Positions 52,761-63,180 of a DNA stretch of 64,000 nucleotides are shown in pieces. Each line of letters opens with the position of its first letter. Position 1 is the first letter of the stretch. Both the position numbers and the translations under genes were made by a program. The DNA comes from Chlorops oryzae (taxonomy: Eukaryota > Arthropoda > Insecta > Diptera > Chloropidae). The notes under the pieces are model-generated. The model saw only the letters and a program-made list of their open reading frames with translations, did no database searches and was not told the origin of the DNA. The stretch spans positions 51,782,125 to 51,846,124 of the forward strand of contig CM035808.1 of assembly GCA_020466095.1 (NCBI GenBank), given 5' to 3'.

Positions 52761-53859
52761 CTGGTTTGGATTGTATATAGTAGAATAATACCTTATATAC
52801 TAATAATAATATAATATTTTTATTTATGTTTATACTATCGATAGTATCGACATTTTTTAGACTATCGACGAGTACTAATGAGGTCTTTTACACTAGTCAA
52901 TTTTTGACCACCAATTCTTATTTTAATATAATATATAAAATTCTACAAAATTATATATTGGGAGGGGTATAATGGAGAACTAGTTCTGGTGAAGTTTAAA
53001 CAATAAAAACGCCACAGTTTTCTACTCGGATTTTCTGCAGGGTTGGGATTAAAAGAGCGAAAGTAGTAGATTCAGTAGAAGAGTAAGTAGATCTCATAAA
53101 AAATTATGAGACCTGGCAGCGCTGCGTGTTCTATTATTTGCCGCCACAAGGGAAAAAAAAGGAAATGAGAAATTTCAAATCAGTTTTGACGTTTATATAT
53201 TGGAAATAGATTAACTTGAAGACATCAGAAAGTTTTAAAAAAACATTCTATTGTAAGTTGGTATTTCAGGCCATCAAAGTTGAATCACGAAAAAAAATAT
53301 TATGAATTTTTATGTGGAAATTCTTGGTAGTTTTAAATACAAATTATAGTTTAATAGCTGCTTTTATCAAAAAAACCCTATATTGTTAAAATAAGTGTAA
53401 ATATTTGATATAGGGTCAAAATTTCTAAAGTGGGCTACTTTTGAATCGAGAGTCTCAGATTTCAGTGATTGATACGGTATTCAATTGCCTTGGAGGTAAG
53501 AAAAATCCTTCCAATCAAATATTTTGGCAAACAAATTTTTTCCGTTAGTTAATATCCGTCAAAGTTTTCGGTAATAGGTTTTTAAAAAGTTCATATCTAG
53601 CGAATGGTTTATCGAAACTCAACGTTCATTACATAAAAATTTTCGAAAATTAATGTTCTTTTCCATAAAAATGATATTTTTAATTGAAAATAAATTTTTG
53701 CTAGAAAAAATTTAGTTTTTTCTTTTTAATTGAAACTACAGACCTACAAATTATAACTTTTTCATTCCTTTCTTTATTTCAGTGCTGATTTATTGTGTTT
53801 AGGGACCCCCTGATTTCAAAAATACCAATAAAATTTTTCCATCTCGTCAGAGTTTTGAG
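52761..53859. other. AT-rich, no gene recognised
   Basis: No conserved frame. The right end continues into the repeat that recurs inverted at 58880-59324. Confidence 0.4.
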
Positions 53860-54280
53860 AAAACCACGCATTCATTTTTTTGTATCAATGATTTTTTCGA
53901 AAGGGGTTTTCTAAATTGCGGTATCCCATATTTAAAGTTTTTAAACGATAGTGTGTTCTTGGATAATTCAATTTTCACGAAATATCAAAAACACCAAAAA
54001 GTCTTAACAATAAATGGTGGAATTTGATGCTCAAAGTCGAAAAAATTTTATTTTTTCTGTAAAAAATTCATTTTTTGTGTACTTTCAACGAATTTCTCTT
54101 AAAACCCGCTTGTGTTATTTTCAATATCAGTGTTAAGGACCGAATAACTATCTATTTTGTGTAGATTTTTTCTTACCTGAGAAGTTTCGTCTAAGGTTTC
54201 GCAGAGAAATAATCGTTCTTATGAAGCCATTCAAATCGTAAATTCTAGCAACATGTTGCAATTGAAAAATCCACTTGTTA
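53860..54280 (+). repeat. Repeat R, plus copy (inverted partner at 58880-59324)
   Basis: About 420 bp from gagaaaaccacgcattcatt to aaaaatccacttgtt, matching the minus strand of 58905-59324 with scattered differences. At its right end a HINE is inserted. The last 22 bases of the repeat resume after that HINE at 55585. In the partner copy it lies directly upstream of the FCYICG coding region, so it is probably one end of that element. Confidence 0.8.
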
Positions 54281-54413
54281 CTCGTATACCTTTTCCGAAG
54301 GAAAGGGTATATTAAGTTTGGCACGGTGTATGTAACATACCAAAGGAGTCGCGGTAGATATAGACATATATATATATTCTTGATCAGGGTGACAAGAGGA
54401 ATCGATCTAGCCA

Positions 54414-54445
<32 letters not shown>

Positions 54446-55584
54446 GGTCACACTTTAGTTTTTCGTAATTTACTCCTAAGCCATGAAAGATATCATATTG
54501 AAATTTGGCATGGACTTCAACCAGGTAAATGTCCGAAAAACTGCATACAAATTTTTTTCGTAGTCCCTTCTTGGGTCGTGGGAAGTGGTTCAGAAGTTTC
54601 AAAAATCACGATTTTTAACGTTTTTCCTGGATAACTTTTTTACTATACATCCCAGCTTATTGAAATTTGGTGTGTGTATAGCTACTATGTAGACTTAAGC
54701 TTTCGCTGAAAAAAAATTGCGACATCGCTATAACTATGGTCATCATCCTACACAATAGAAAAAAACACTCTTTCTCTTATTCTCATATCTGAATACAAAA
54801 ATTATTTTTTTGCTTCTTCTGATTGTGTATTTTGCCGCCAAATAAAGTCGTCCATTATGGATAAATTTTGACCATGACCACATTTCGCGAAATTCGCAAA
54901 AATTGATATCACTATTTTGAATTGAGTATTTCGCAGCTAAACAAAATGTCCTCTAAGGGTTAAAATTTGATCAAGACCACCATCCGCGAAATTCGCGAAA
55001 ATTTGATTTTCACTATTTTGAAGTGAGTATTTCGCAGCTAAACTAAATTTCCTCTAAGGGTTAAAATTTGATCAAGACCACAATCCGCGAAATTCGCGAA
55101 AATTTGATTTTCACTAGTTTGAATTGAGTATTTCGCAGTTAAACAAAATGTCCTCTAAGGGTTAAAATTTGATCAAGACCACCATCCGCGAAATTCGCGA
55201 AAACCTGATTTTCACTATTTTTAATTGAGTATTTCGCAGCTAAACAAAATGTCCTCTAAGGGTTAAAATTTGATCAAGACCACCATCCGCGAAATTCGCA
55301 AAAATTTGATTTTCACTATTTTGAAGTGAGTATTTCGCAGCTAGACAAAATGTCCTCTAACGGTTAAAATTTGACCATGACCACCATTCGCGAAATTTTT
55401 TTGCTTAATAATAATCTCGAGTTTTAGAACCTAAATCGAAGTACAGATAAGGTATAAATAGATATTCAAGCTAGAACAACGAAAACGGCAGGAATTTTTG
55501 CAAAGGTAATGTTTTAACATATTTTAGGCTGAGGAAAAGGTATGTGTGCAATCGGCTTTGCCGATGTAAACTTCTTTACTTGTT
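54280..55584 (-). mobile_element. HINE / mini-me element, family A, with identifiable empty site
   Basis: Minus-strand copy: 3' hairpin at 54286-54312, (GTCT)n at 54415-54443, about six array units, 5' hairpin at about 55545-55565 and the terminal acttgtt at 55578-55584. The 3' tail ends tatacgagt rather than the usual tataaaaa. The homologous locus at 58880-58925 lacks the insertion, so both borders can be read directly. Confidence 0.85.
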
Positions 55585-55689
55585 TTTATTATAAAAAGTC
55601 AAAGGCGAACGATTGGAATTTTCAAAAAAATTTAGAAACACATTTCCCTACAGGAAATTCAAGAAGTCTTACTCTGGCCTTTGATTAGT

Positions 55690-56460
55690 GTCAATCTCAC
55701 CAGTACTAGTTCCTCTTATACCTGTTGTGTGTCACAACCGCACAAACAGTTCTTATACCTTATTTCGATATGCGATAAAGAACAACAACGAAAACACCGG
55801 CGTTCAGAATCAATAAAACATTAACGCTGGCGTTAACAATCAAAGCCAATGATCGCAAATACTAAAAACATCAGATGATTGGATCGGGCGAGTGAGCGGC
55901 AAGACGAAATGGCCGAAACAGCTAGTCAGCAATTATGTCACATAAGCTATGCACATGAAGTTCATCGTCTTAAATACTGACCTGCTCCAATAATAATAAC
56001 AACAACAGCACGTAGCAGGCGAAGACTGGAATAAAGCTGACGCTAGAAGTATTAAGCAACAGCAGCACGCAACAACAATGAGTAAGCTGACCTGATCGGC
56101 CTGATATATTTGGAACACGCAACAATCAACAATCGAGATGACCCAGAAGAGTGTCGCAACAACTGATATTGCTAGAACAGCAATATCTCTTTATTTAAAC
56201 TGAGATTTGTGCACTGGAAGAGGACTACGATCAGAACTGTGAACCGAAGTATTCAGAAGATCTCAACTTTAACGCACCTACTCACGAGCCAGGACGTTGA
56301 AGTGTGGATCTCCGTGTTAGCTAGGGAATAGCTCAGTTAAGTTAGTTAGCTTAAGGATTTAATGTTACGCCTTAAAGTAAATCAATAAATGCTATATTCA
56401 ATATTAAACGGTCTCGAGTAATTCCTTGCGTTAAGCTACTTAGACGCGCTCCCTAGATGA
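55690..56460 (+). repeat. Solo LTR-like sequence of the Gypsy-group family
   Basis: Shares order and motifs with 46811-47598: atattgctagaacagcaata, tatttaaactgag, tcacgagccaggacg, gtgtggatctccg and a closing aatcaataaatgc poly(A)-type signal near 56382. No primer site or coding sequence follows, so it is a solo LTR or a stranded fragment. Borders are approximate. Confidence 0.55.
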
Positions 56461-56633
56461 CACAACCCTGTAGGAAGAGTGGGGTCAATTGTCCCCTAGC
56501 GAATAGTTCTCGAGAACAAGAAAAAAAACTAGTATGCGAGTAGAGATACGGACAGTAGTACCTAACTAGTGGCATATTCAATGATTCAATTTTGCCCACA
56601 CATTAATCTAATATATTTTCTGTGCGTGAATCA

Positions 56634-56830
56634 GATAGGTCCGTGGCGTAATGAAAGCGTATTCGCTTGGCAATATGGAGGGCTCGAGTTCGATTCCTGT
56701 CGCAGGCGAAAAAATTTGGAAGAATGACATGTTTCGAAAAACTCCAATAATTGGATTGAAAAACTAGTCTTCACCAATGCTGTCTCACAACTTTGCGCAC
56801 AAATTCGCTCAACATTTCCTGCCAATTTGA
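56634..56830 (+). mobile_element. tRNA-derived SINE
   Basis: taggtccgtggcgtaatgaa (A-box region) and gagttcgattcct (B box, about 56692-56704), about 45 bp apart, followed by a body ending near 56830. The head differs in sequence from the SINEs at 17634 and 18030. No clear target duplication. Confidence 0.65.
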
Positions 56831-56916
56831 AACCTTTCTTTTTTATATATTTGCTTTTTATTCCTCTTAGGATTCCAATTTTTACTAATAATTAAAGAAA
56901 AAAAAAATCGGCGTTC

Positions 56917-57000
56917 GCTTGGCCCGGGATTTGAACCTGGGTCCTTCGGATCGCGGGGTGCACGCGCTACGCTGTGAGCTACAACAGCTCGGGCTGGCCC
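56917..57000 (-). mobile_element. tRNA-derived SINE head, minus strand
   Basis: On the minus strand, ttgtagctcacagcgtagcg (A box) and ccaggttcaaatcccgg (B box). The internal stems partly pair, as in a tRNA, but the acceptor stem does not, so a SINE head is preferred over a working tRNA gene. Confidence 0.6.
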
Positions 57001-57261
57001 CCCATCTATTAACGTAGTATAGCAAATTTACTGAATTGGCCCTGTTGCCTCTACTTTTGCACTAGTTCAAACGCGACTGTCGATTTTCGAATGGCACCTC
57101 TGAGTAAAAGTTTACAGTTCAAGGCATTGGCGGGGAAATTACGAGCGAGTAGTACTGTTGATTTGGGAAGTAGTCGAAGAATACTTCTGCACTAGTTCAA
57201 TTTCCTACAGGGAACATACCCTTTGAGGGTTATGTTGAAAATTAGCTATACAAGTACACTC
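57001..57261. other. Noncoding spacer
   Basis: No feature recognised. Confidence 0.4.
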
Positions 57262-58131
57262 TAAACAAGTAAGGGTGTTATAGTCAGGCGAGCGTGACAA
57301 TAAAATACCCGAAACAGACTAACATCTTCAAATAATTTTTAATATCAAGAGGTGTTTAAGGCCATTAGGGGCCCCATATACCGACTTTTATTGAATTTCT
57401 TTATAAAAACCGCCCTTTTGCCACGCCCACTTTTCCCCATTTTTTGTTTTCTAATCGAAGGCCTTAATATACGTTCAAATTCGAGGTTTCAGTAAAATAT
57501 CTCAAAAAATCCGGTTTTGGGGCAGTTTTGAGATTTTTGTGACAGACCCTAGTACTGGAGGTACCCTTTATAATAGACCTATCAAAAAAATTTTGGAGAG
57601 GATGTTTATGGCTACAAAGGAAGCATAACTGCCAAATTTCGTTCAAGTCCCATTTGAAATTCGGGTGTAGGAGGCAATTTTTGAAAAACGCCCCTCTGCC
57701 ATGCCCACTTTTCCAATTTTTGGAAATCATATTATTGGCCTTTAAGTATGATCAAATATCAAATTTCATCAAAATATCTTGAAAAACTTCGATTTTAGAG
57801 CAGATTTTGTGATTTTCGTAACAGACCCTAGTACTGGAGGTACCCCTAAAAATGGTCCGATCAGGTCCATTCTCGAACTTGTTCTTACTCATATGCCTTT
57901 GAAAACGCATACCAAATATCATCAAGATAGCTCAACTCCTTCGGTAAGAAAACTGTATACAAACAGACGGACAGACAGACAGACAGACGGACATGGCTTA
58001 ATTGAATCTCCTGGTGACGCTGATCATTTCTATATACATTTTGTATGGTCTATCTCGACTGGTTCTGGGTGTTACACACAACCACACAAACGCAATATAC
58101 CGTCGACACAGAGTGTGTCGGGTATAAAAAT
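57262..58131 (+). mobile_element. HINE / mini-me element, family C
   Basis: A third subfamily: it shares the aacaagtaag start and tataaaaa end, with the usual order of body, (gacagacg)n microsatellite (57963-57992), tggcttaattgaatctcctg, the core tgatcatttctatatac and a 3' hairpin (cgacacagagtgtgtcg). The body consists of two diverged units of about 280 bp, each with cagaccctagtactggaggt. Its body shows no similarity to families A or B. Confidence 0.75.
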
Positions 58132-58238
58132 GAAAGTAAAATTGCATGTTTACTTTTGTTCCAAAAATGTGTAAAAGATAACTTTTGTGTAATTTTGCAC
58201 AAATGTTATGCATATTTACATACAATGGGTAAATTTAA

Positions 58239-58937
58239 TCAATGAATGCTTAGGTTTACTATAGAAATGTTGGCTTTACACACTTTGTAATCTCGAAGCC
58301 CTTGTAAGTCTCTAATCAAATCATTTAATTCAGTTTGGGAAAACGCTTGTCGTTGAGAAGACGTCTCAAAGTTTGGGTCAAGACTTTCCTGGTCCTCTGA
58401 AGCACAACCTTCAGATAGTTCGTTAGGAAGCAAAGTATTATTCAAAAATAGGGGCAACTGATGATCTTCATTCGATTTTCTTTAGCTCTGGATAAGTCAC
58501 CGATTGCATTTTTGGGAAAACAATTGCCTTTTTGGTTTTGATGGTGTATCCTGTCATATTGCAAGCACAAAAGTCACAATCTTGCGTGTGGTTTTGAGGT
58601 TCCCATAGACCACTTGCGAAGTTCTGCTACGCAACTCCTACAAACCATATTCGGTGTCCATGGCTTGTCCAAATTGCGAATAGTACCTAACACCGAAATA
58701 TTTTTCGTAACTGCTTTTTACAACATCCGTTATTGGACTTTGCTGTTTTAACAGCAAATACGCACCGCAAATGTAGCAAAAGCGCTCTCGAGAATTAACA
58801 TATTTGCGTGAAGCCATTGCAACAATATTAATATAATATAATACACAATATTTACAAGAATGAATAAAGATCAAAACAAAGTCGTATCGCCTTTGACTTT
58901 TTATAATAAAAACAAGTGGATTTTTCAATTGCGACAT
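58239..58937 (-). pseudogene. Relic of an orphan arthropod protein (FCYICG ... DCDFC type)
   Basis: The minus strand reads MASRKYVNSRERFCYICG, then YLLLKQQSPITDVVKSSYEK and YFGVRYYSQ. After frameshifts it continues CRSCVAELRKWSMG, EPQNHTQDCDFCACNMTGYT and IKTKKAIVFPKM, and near the end FSQTELNDLIRDL. Paired FCYICG/CRSC and DCDFC/C sites look like zinc-binding modules. Similar sequences are, to my knowledge, widespread and repeated in arthropod genomes without an assigned function, and I infer a mobile-element origin. At least two frameshifts make this copy dead. Confidence 0.55.
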
Positions 58938-59324
58938 GTTGCTAGAATTTTCGAATTGAATGCCTTCATAAAAATGATTATTTCTCTGCGAAACCTAAGA
59001 CGAAAAAACCTTAGAAAGAAAAAATCTACACAAAATAGATAGTTCTTCGGTCCTAAATACTGATATTGAAAATAACACAAGCGGTTTTTAAGATAAATTC
59101 GTTGAAAGTACACAAAAAATGAATTTTTTACAGAAAAATAAAATTTTTCGACTTTGAGCATCAAATTGCACCATTTATTGTTAAAACTTTTTGGTGTTTT
59201 TGATATTTCGTGAAAATTGAATTATCCTAGAACACCTTGTCGTTTAAAAATTTTAAATATGGGATACCACAATTTAGAAAACTTCAATCACAAAAATCAT
59301 TGGTATAAAAAACTGAATGCGTGG
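58880..59324 (-). repeat. Repeat R, minus copy, upstream of the FCYICG relic
   Basis: Inverted partner of 53860-54280. It is uninterrupted where the other copy carries a HINE. Its far end (gaatgcgtgg) is cut by the BEL LTR starting at 59325. Confidence 0.8.
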
Positions 59325-59948
59325 TGTTCGTTCTTCGCCGCCGCATGGTAGCCGCGCCTTCATGACGTGGCGAATTAACTATCCTCTTTTCGTTTTTCTT
59401 CTCTTCTCGAAGTCCGAGTTCGAGCGAGGATGCTTTTTTCGCGCGATACCTTTAAGACTCGTGACACAGACCTCGCCGATGTAACACGCGATCCAAACGA
59501 TTCGAAAAAGTAAGATCGCCCTGACCGTTTGTGCGCGCACCATCGCCCTCCGAAACAATAAGTTAAAATTCAAAAAGAAAAAAAAAAAAAATCTAAATCG
59601 AAATTTAATGAACTAAAAATAAAAAATAAAAAAAAAAAAAAAATAAAAAATAAAAAACGAAAGAACTCAAGTGCATTAGCGTGAACTACATAAACAACAA
59701 AAAACCCACCGCCAAGAAGGCAAATTGGTTTAAGTTTTTTTTTTAATTAATTTTTTATATATATATATATACGCCAAGAAGGCAGATTTTTTTCCAACTC
59801 ACCAAAACACCACACAACCGCGTCGCGTAAACAAAAAAAAAGAGGAAAAACAATATATAATTCTACGTGCTCGGCAGCCTCCAACCAAAAAACCACCGCA
59901 GCGGAATACCAGGTACGTCCACTTGCTCCCTTGCCCCTCACATTAACA
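59325..59948 (+). repeat. BEL/Pao copy B 5' LTR (624 bp)
   Basis: Starts tgttcgttcttcgcc at the break in repeat R and ends cacattaaca just before the primer binding site. It contains long A/T runs (59576-59660). No second LTR is within the window, so its length rests on the TG...CA ends and the primer site. Confidence 0.75.
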
Positions 59949-59950
59949 TT

Positions 59951-59969
59951 TGGCGATCCTGCCAGGAGC
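59951..59969 (+). promoter_or_regulatory. BEL primer binding site (tRNA-Arg)
   Basis: tggcgatcctgccaggag is complementary to the CCA end and acceptor/T-arm of fly tRNA-Arg(ACG). It lies 2 bp after the LTR, the usual distance. Confidence 0.75.
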
Positions 59970-61040
59970 CTGGAATAGGTTCTGGTGGACCATAATAGTT
60001 AGAAAGGGTCGAAAAAGTCCGTCACGTGCACGTCGCCTTTGACCTCTGTTTGCCCTAGTGCAAATTCAAGAGCACGACAAGATCAAAGCGCGTGTCACGC
60101 ATTACAACGTAACGGCGGGACAAACTCTTTCCTCCTCGACATCAATCATCTGTCTCAGTCGCACACCCGTGTGTCGTTTGGTGGTGGTTTTTGTGCACAG
60201 CCGATAGTGCAAAACAACAAACACATAGCAGCATTTGGTTTTCTCGTTCCCCTTTGAGGACGAGTTGCAGTTTTTTCTCTTTTCTTTTGTTGCTTTTGGT
60301 TACTGGACACGCAGCGAAACCGTGTCTCGACTTTGGTTTTTTTCATCGAAATTTCATACGAATTCAAGGCCAGCAGACAACGAGCCATAAACGTATAGGG
60401 CATACGTGCATTGTGTTGCGTAGGTCAGTTCTAACGCTGTGCGTTACATCGAACTTCGAACATAGACGTTGATCGCGTATTGCCTGTTCGAGCGAACGTG
60501 GGTGAACTCAATTAAAACACACGGCCTCATACATACGATCCGTCGCTCTGCCTGCGCTCTGCCTGCACGCTGTTTTTGATTTACGTGCATCACATCGACT
60601 TTGCGAATTGGTTAAAAAACTTGATTTTCTAACAAATCAATTGAATTTGACCTATATTTTCTTACTGGAATTTCTTAAATAATTTGGAATTTTTTATCAT
60701 TGGATTCGGAGTACCAGGAGTCTTGTGGAGGTGTTGCGAAGCGCAGGAATTATTGAGGATTCGCTGCCACGGTTGCATATATTTTCTCCAGTTTGTTTAT
60801 TTCTTTATCACGGCTGACTTGAAGGTGCTCAGACGACATCGATCATCACCGTGCCCTACGACCGGTCTCTTCCGCACCCGACAAAGCCTAGTACATCCAT
60901 ATTGCCATCGATAATTTTGCGTTTGGTAAAATTAAATTCAAGCGTGGGCGAGTATATTCGTTAATTTTGCTGACATATTATTAAATATTTTTTCGTTTTT
61001 TCACTCCGGAATCGCGTTGCTTGAGCTGTGTTCACGTTTC
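59970..61040 (+). other. BEL leader (5' UTR), about 1.07 kb
   Basis: Noncoding stretch between primer site and Gag. The block ccctacgaccggtct at about 60860 has a counterpart in the leader of copy A (minus strand near 30105). Short frames here are not conserved. Confidence 0.6.
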
Positions 61041-63180
61041 ATGTTCGCTTCCAAAATGGCTTTCAATTTACAATTCAATGATGCGGTGGAGCAGCTTAAG
61101 AGCTACTGCGATGTGATTATGCGCTCCAATCCCTTGAATCAAACCGAGTCGCTCATCGAAGTTAAAATTGAGGAAACTGACTCTTGTTGGCAACGTGTTC
61201 AAGAGACGTACAGCCGCGCTCTCGCACATGACGAATGGACTGCTGAGGTTGCCGCCAGTGCTCTAGTTACTTATAATGAATGTCGCGATCTCCATGTTAC
61301 TGCTCGAGCGCAGCTGAAGGATATGTTACGGATGCATTCCCACGCACATAAACCATTATCCAGCTCACGGGCGCCTCCCCAAAATGCTGAGATGCCGCCA
61401 GAAGATAATTTTATTCGAGTGCCCCCTTGTGACGTCGCGAATTTTTCCGGAGGGTACAATGAGTGGCCAGCGTTTCGTGATATGTTCACAGCCTTATACA
61501 TCAACAATCCAAGGTTGCCACCCGTACAAAAGCTCTACTATCTGCATTACAAAACGACAGGCGCCGAAGCTGCGATTGTTAAAGGATATCCATTATGCGG
61601 CTCGAATTTTATCCATGCCTGGGAGGCTCTCAAGACGCGCTACGAGAACAAGCGCAATTTAATCGATCATCAATTAAAAACCTTGTTCGATCTGCCGCCT
61701 ATTGAAAACGAAACCAGCGAGGGAATTTTGAAAATACAAACGACGGTCAACGGTTGTATCACCCTGATGAAAAGTCAAGGAGTTGTCGATTTTTTTGATG
61801 CCATGCTCGTCCATATTTGCTCCAGCCGCCTGCCAGCCTCTACGATTGCACAATGGGAGCAGTCGCTTTCATCGCATCGAGAGCTGCCGACTTGGAAACA
61901 GATGAACGAGTTTCTCAGCAATCGTTATGAAGTCGTCGAACGCCTTTCGAGCTTCACGGAAGTAAAAGCGCCGGTTCTATCAGCAAGCCAGCCAACTTCA
62001 TCGACCTACGCGTTCCACACACAAGAGCAAATACCAGGATCGTGTTCCTCGTGCAATGGAAATCACCCTCTACGCCAATGCTCTCAATTTTTGAAGATGC
62101 CAGTCGCGGAACGTTTTCAAATCATCACAGAACCAAAGCGTTGCTTCAATTGTCTCGCTACCAGTCACCAACGATCCAATTGCCCCAGTCCACACAACTG
62201 TGCGAAGTGCCAACAACGACATCACACTTTGTTGCATGTTTCGAGCGCGGCTGCAACACCGGACAACAAAGTCTCTACCCCCCCATTGACATCTCCCCCG
62301 GAGATGGGCCCGTTTCCGACGAGCCAACCGCCGCATTTTCGTGCGCAACCAGAGGCTTCGAGCTCCGTGAGCATCCCCTCCCCGTCACAGGCACACGCAC
62401 ACGTCTCCATCAGCCAGACTCAGGCGCCTTTGCCAACGGTTCGGGCGCTTTTAGATCAAGGTTCGCAGAGGAAATTTCTTACTGCTCGACTGCAGCTGCA
62501 TTTGAATTTGCCAACGACTCATAAAATCTGCAACGCCTCTAGCATGGGTGGCCAATGCACCCAAATCGCGAAAAAGAAATGCACCATCACGCTCGACTCG
62601 CCTCGTTCTTCGTTCAAGGAAGAAATCGATGCCGTGGTGTTGCCGAAATTGACCAATTGGCTTCCGGCCAAAAGGGTCTCCAATTTGGATCCCCACGAGA
62701 TCTCATCGTTGGAGCTCGCCGATCCCCGGTTTATGAATCCAGCCCGCATCGATATGGTCATCGGGTCTGATATCATGCCGAAATTACTGCGGCCGCGCGT
62801 CAAGATGAATGTCGGAGGAAGCCTTATTGCCCAAAATTCAATATTCGGATGGTATTTGAGTGGGCCAATCGCCAGCGAATCCATCGAAGCGTTTACGACG
62901 CAAGTCTCCTCCGGAGACCACCAGGAGTCACTTCACGAGTCACTCAAATCATTTCCAGAACAAGAGGAAGTTTCAGCCTCGCCTCTCCCTCTTCCAGAGG
63001 ACATCTATTGCGAAAAAATATATTCGCAAATCACATCTAGCAATTCGGATGGTAGGCCCGTTGTGCGTCCACCGTTTAAGATCGAATTTTCTAAAGCCGC
63101 TCCTTGCTTGGACTCGTCGCGATTTGGAGCGCTGACGCAATACAGGAGCTTGAAGAAAAGGCTCGCACGGCAGCGCGACA
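61041..63180 (+). CDS. BEL/Pao Gag-Pol (copy B), cut by Transib before RT
   Basis: Open from ATG 61041 (an ATG at 61056 is also possible) for about 713 codons. Gag (DUF1759-like, residues about 10-330): LQFNDAVEQLKSYCDVIM, VPPCDVANFSGGYNEWPAFR, LPPVQKLYYLHYKTTGAEAA and WEALKTRYENKRNLIDHQLK. Zinc knuckles follow at about 334 (CSSCNGNHPLRQC), 367 (CFNCLATSHQRSNC) and 387 (CAKCQQRHHTLLH), then a Pro/Ser-rich linker and the protease motif ALLDQGSQRKFLT near 470. The pre-RT region (DMVIGSDIMPKLLRP, NSIFGWYLSG) runs to 63180, where a Transib element starts. RT, RNase H and integrase would be expected beyond that element, outside the window. Confidence 0.88.

Noticed and set aside
56917..57000. Functional tRNA gene on the minus strand
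   Set aside because: A and B boxes are good, but the acceptor stem does not pair and there is no T-run terminator directly after it. A SINE head is more likely.
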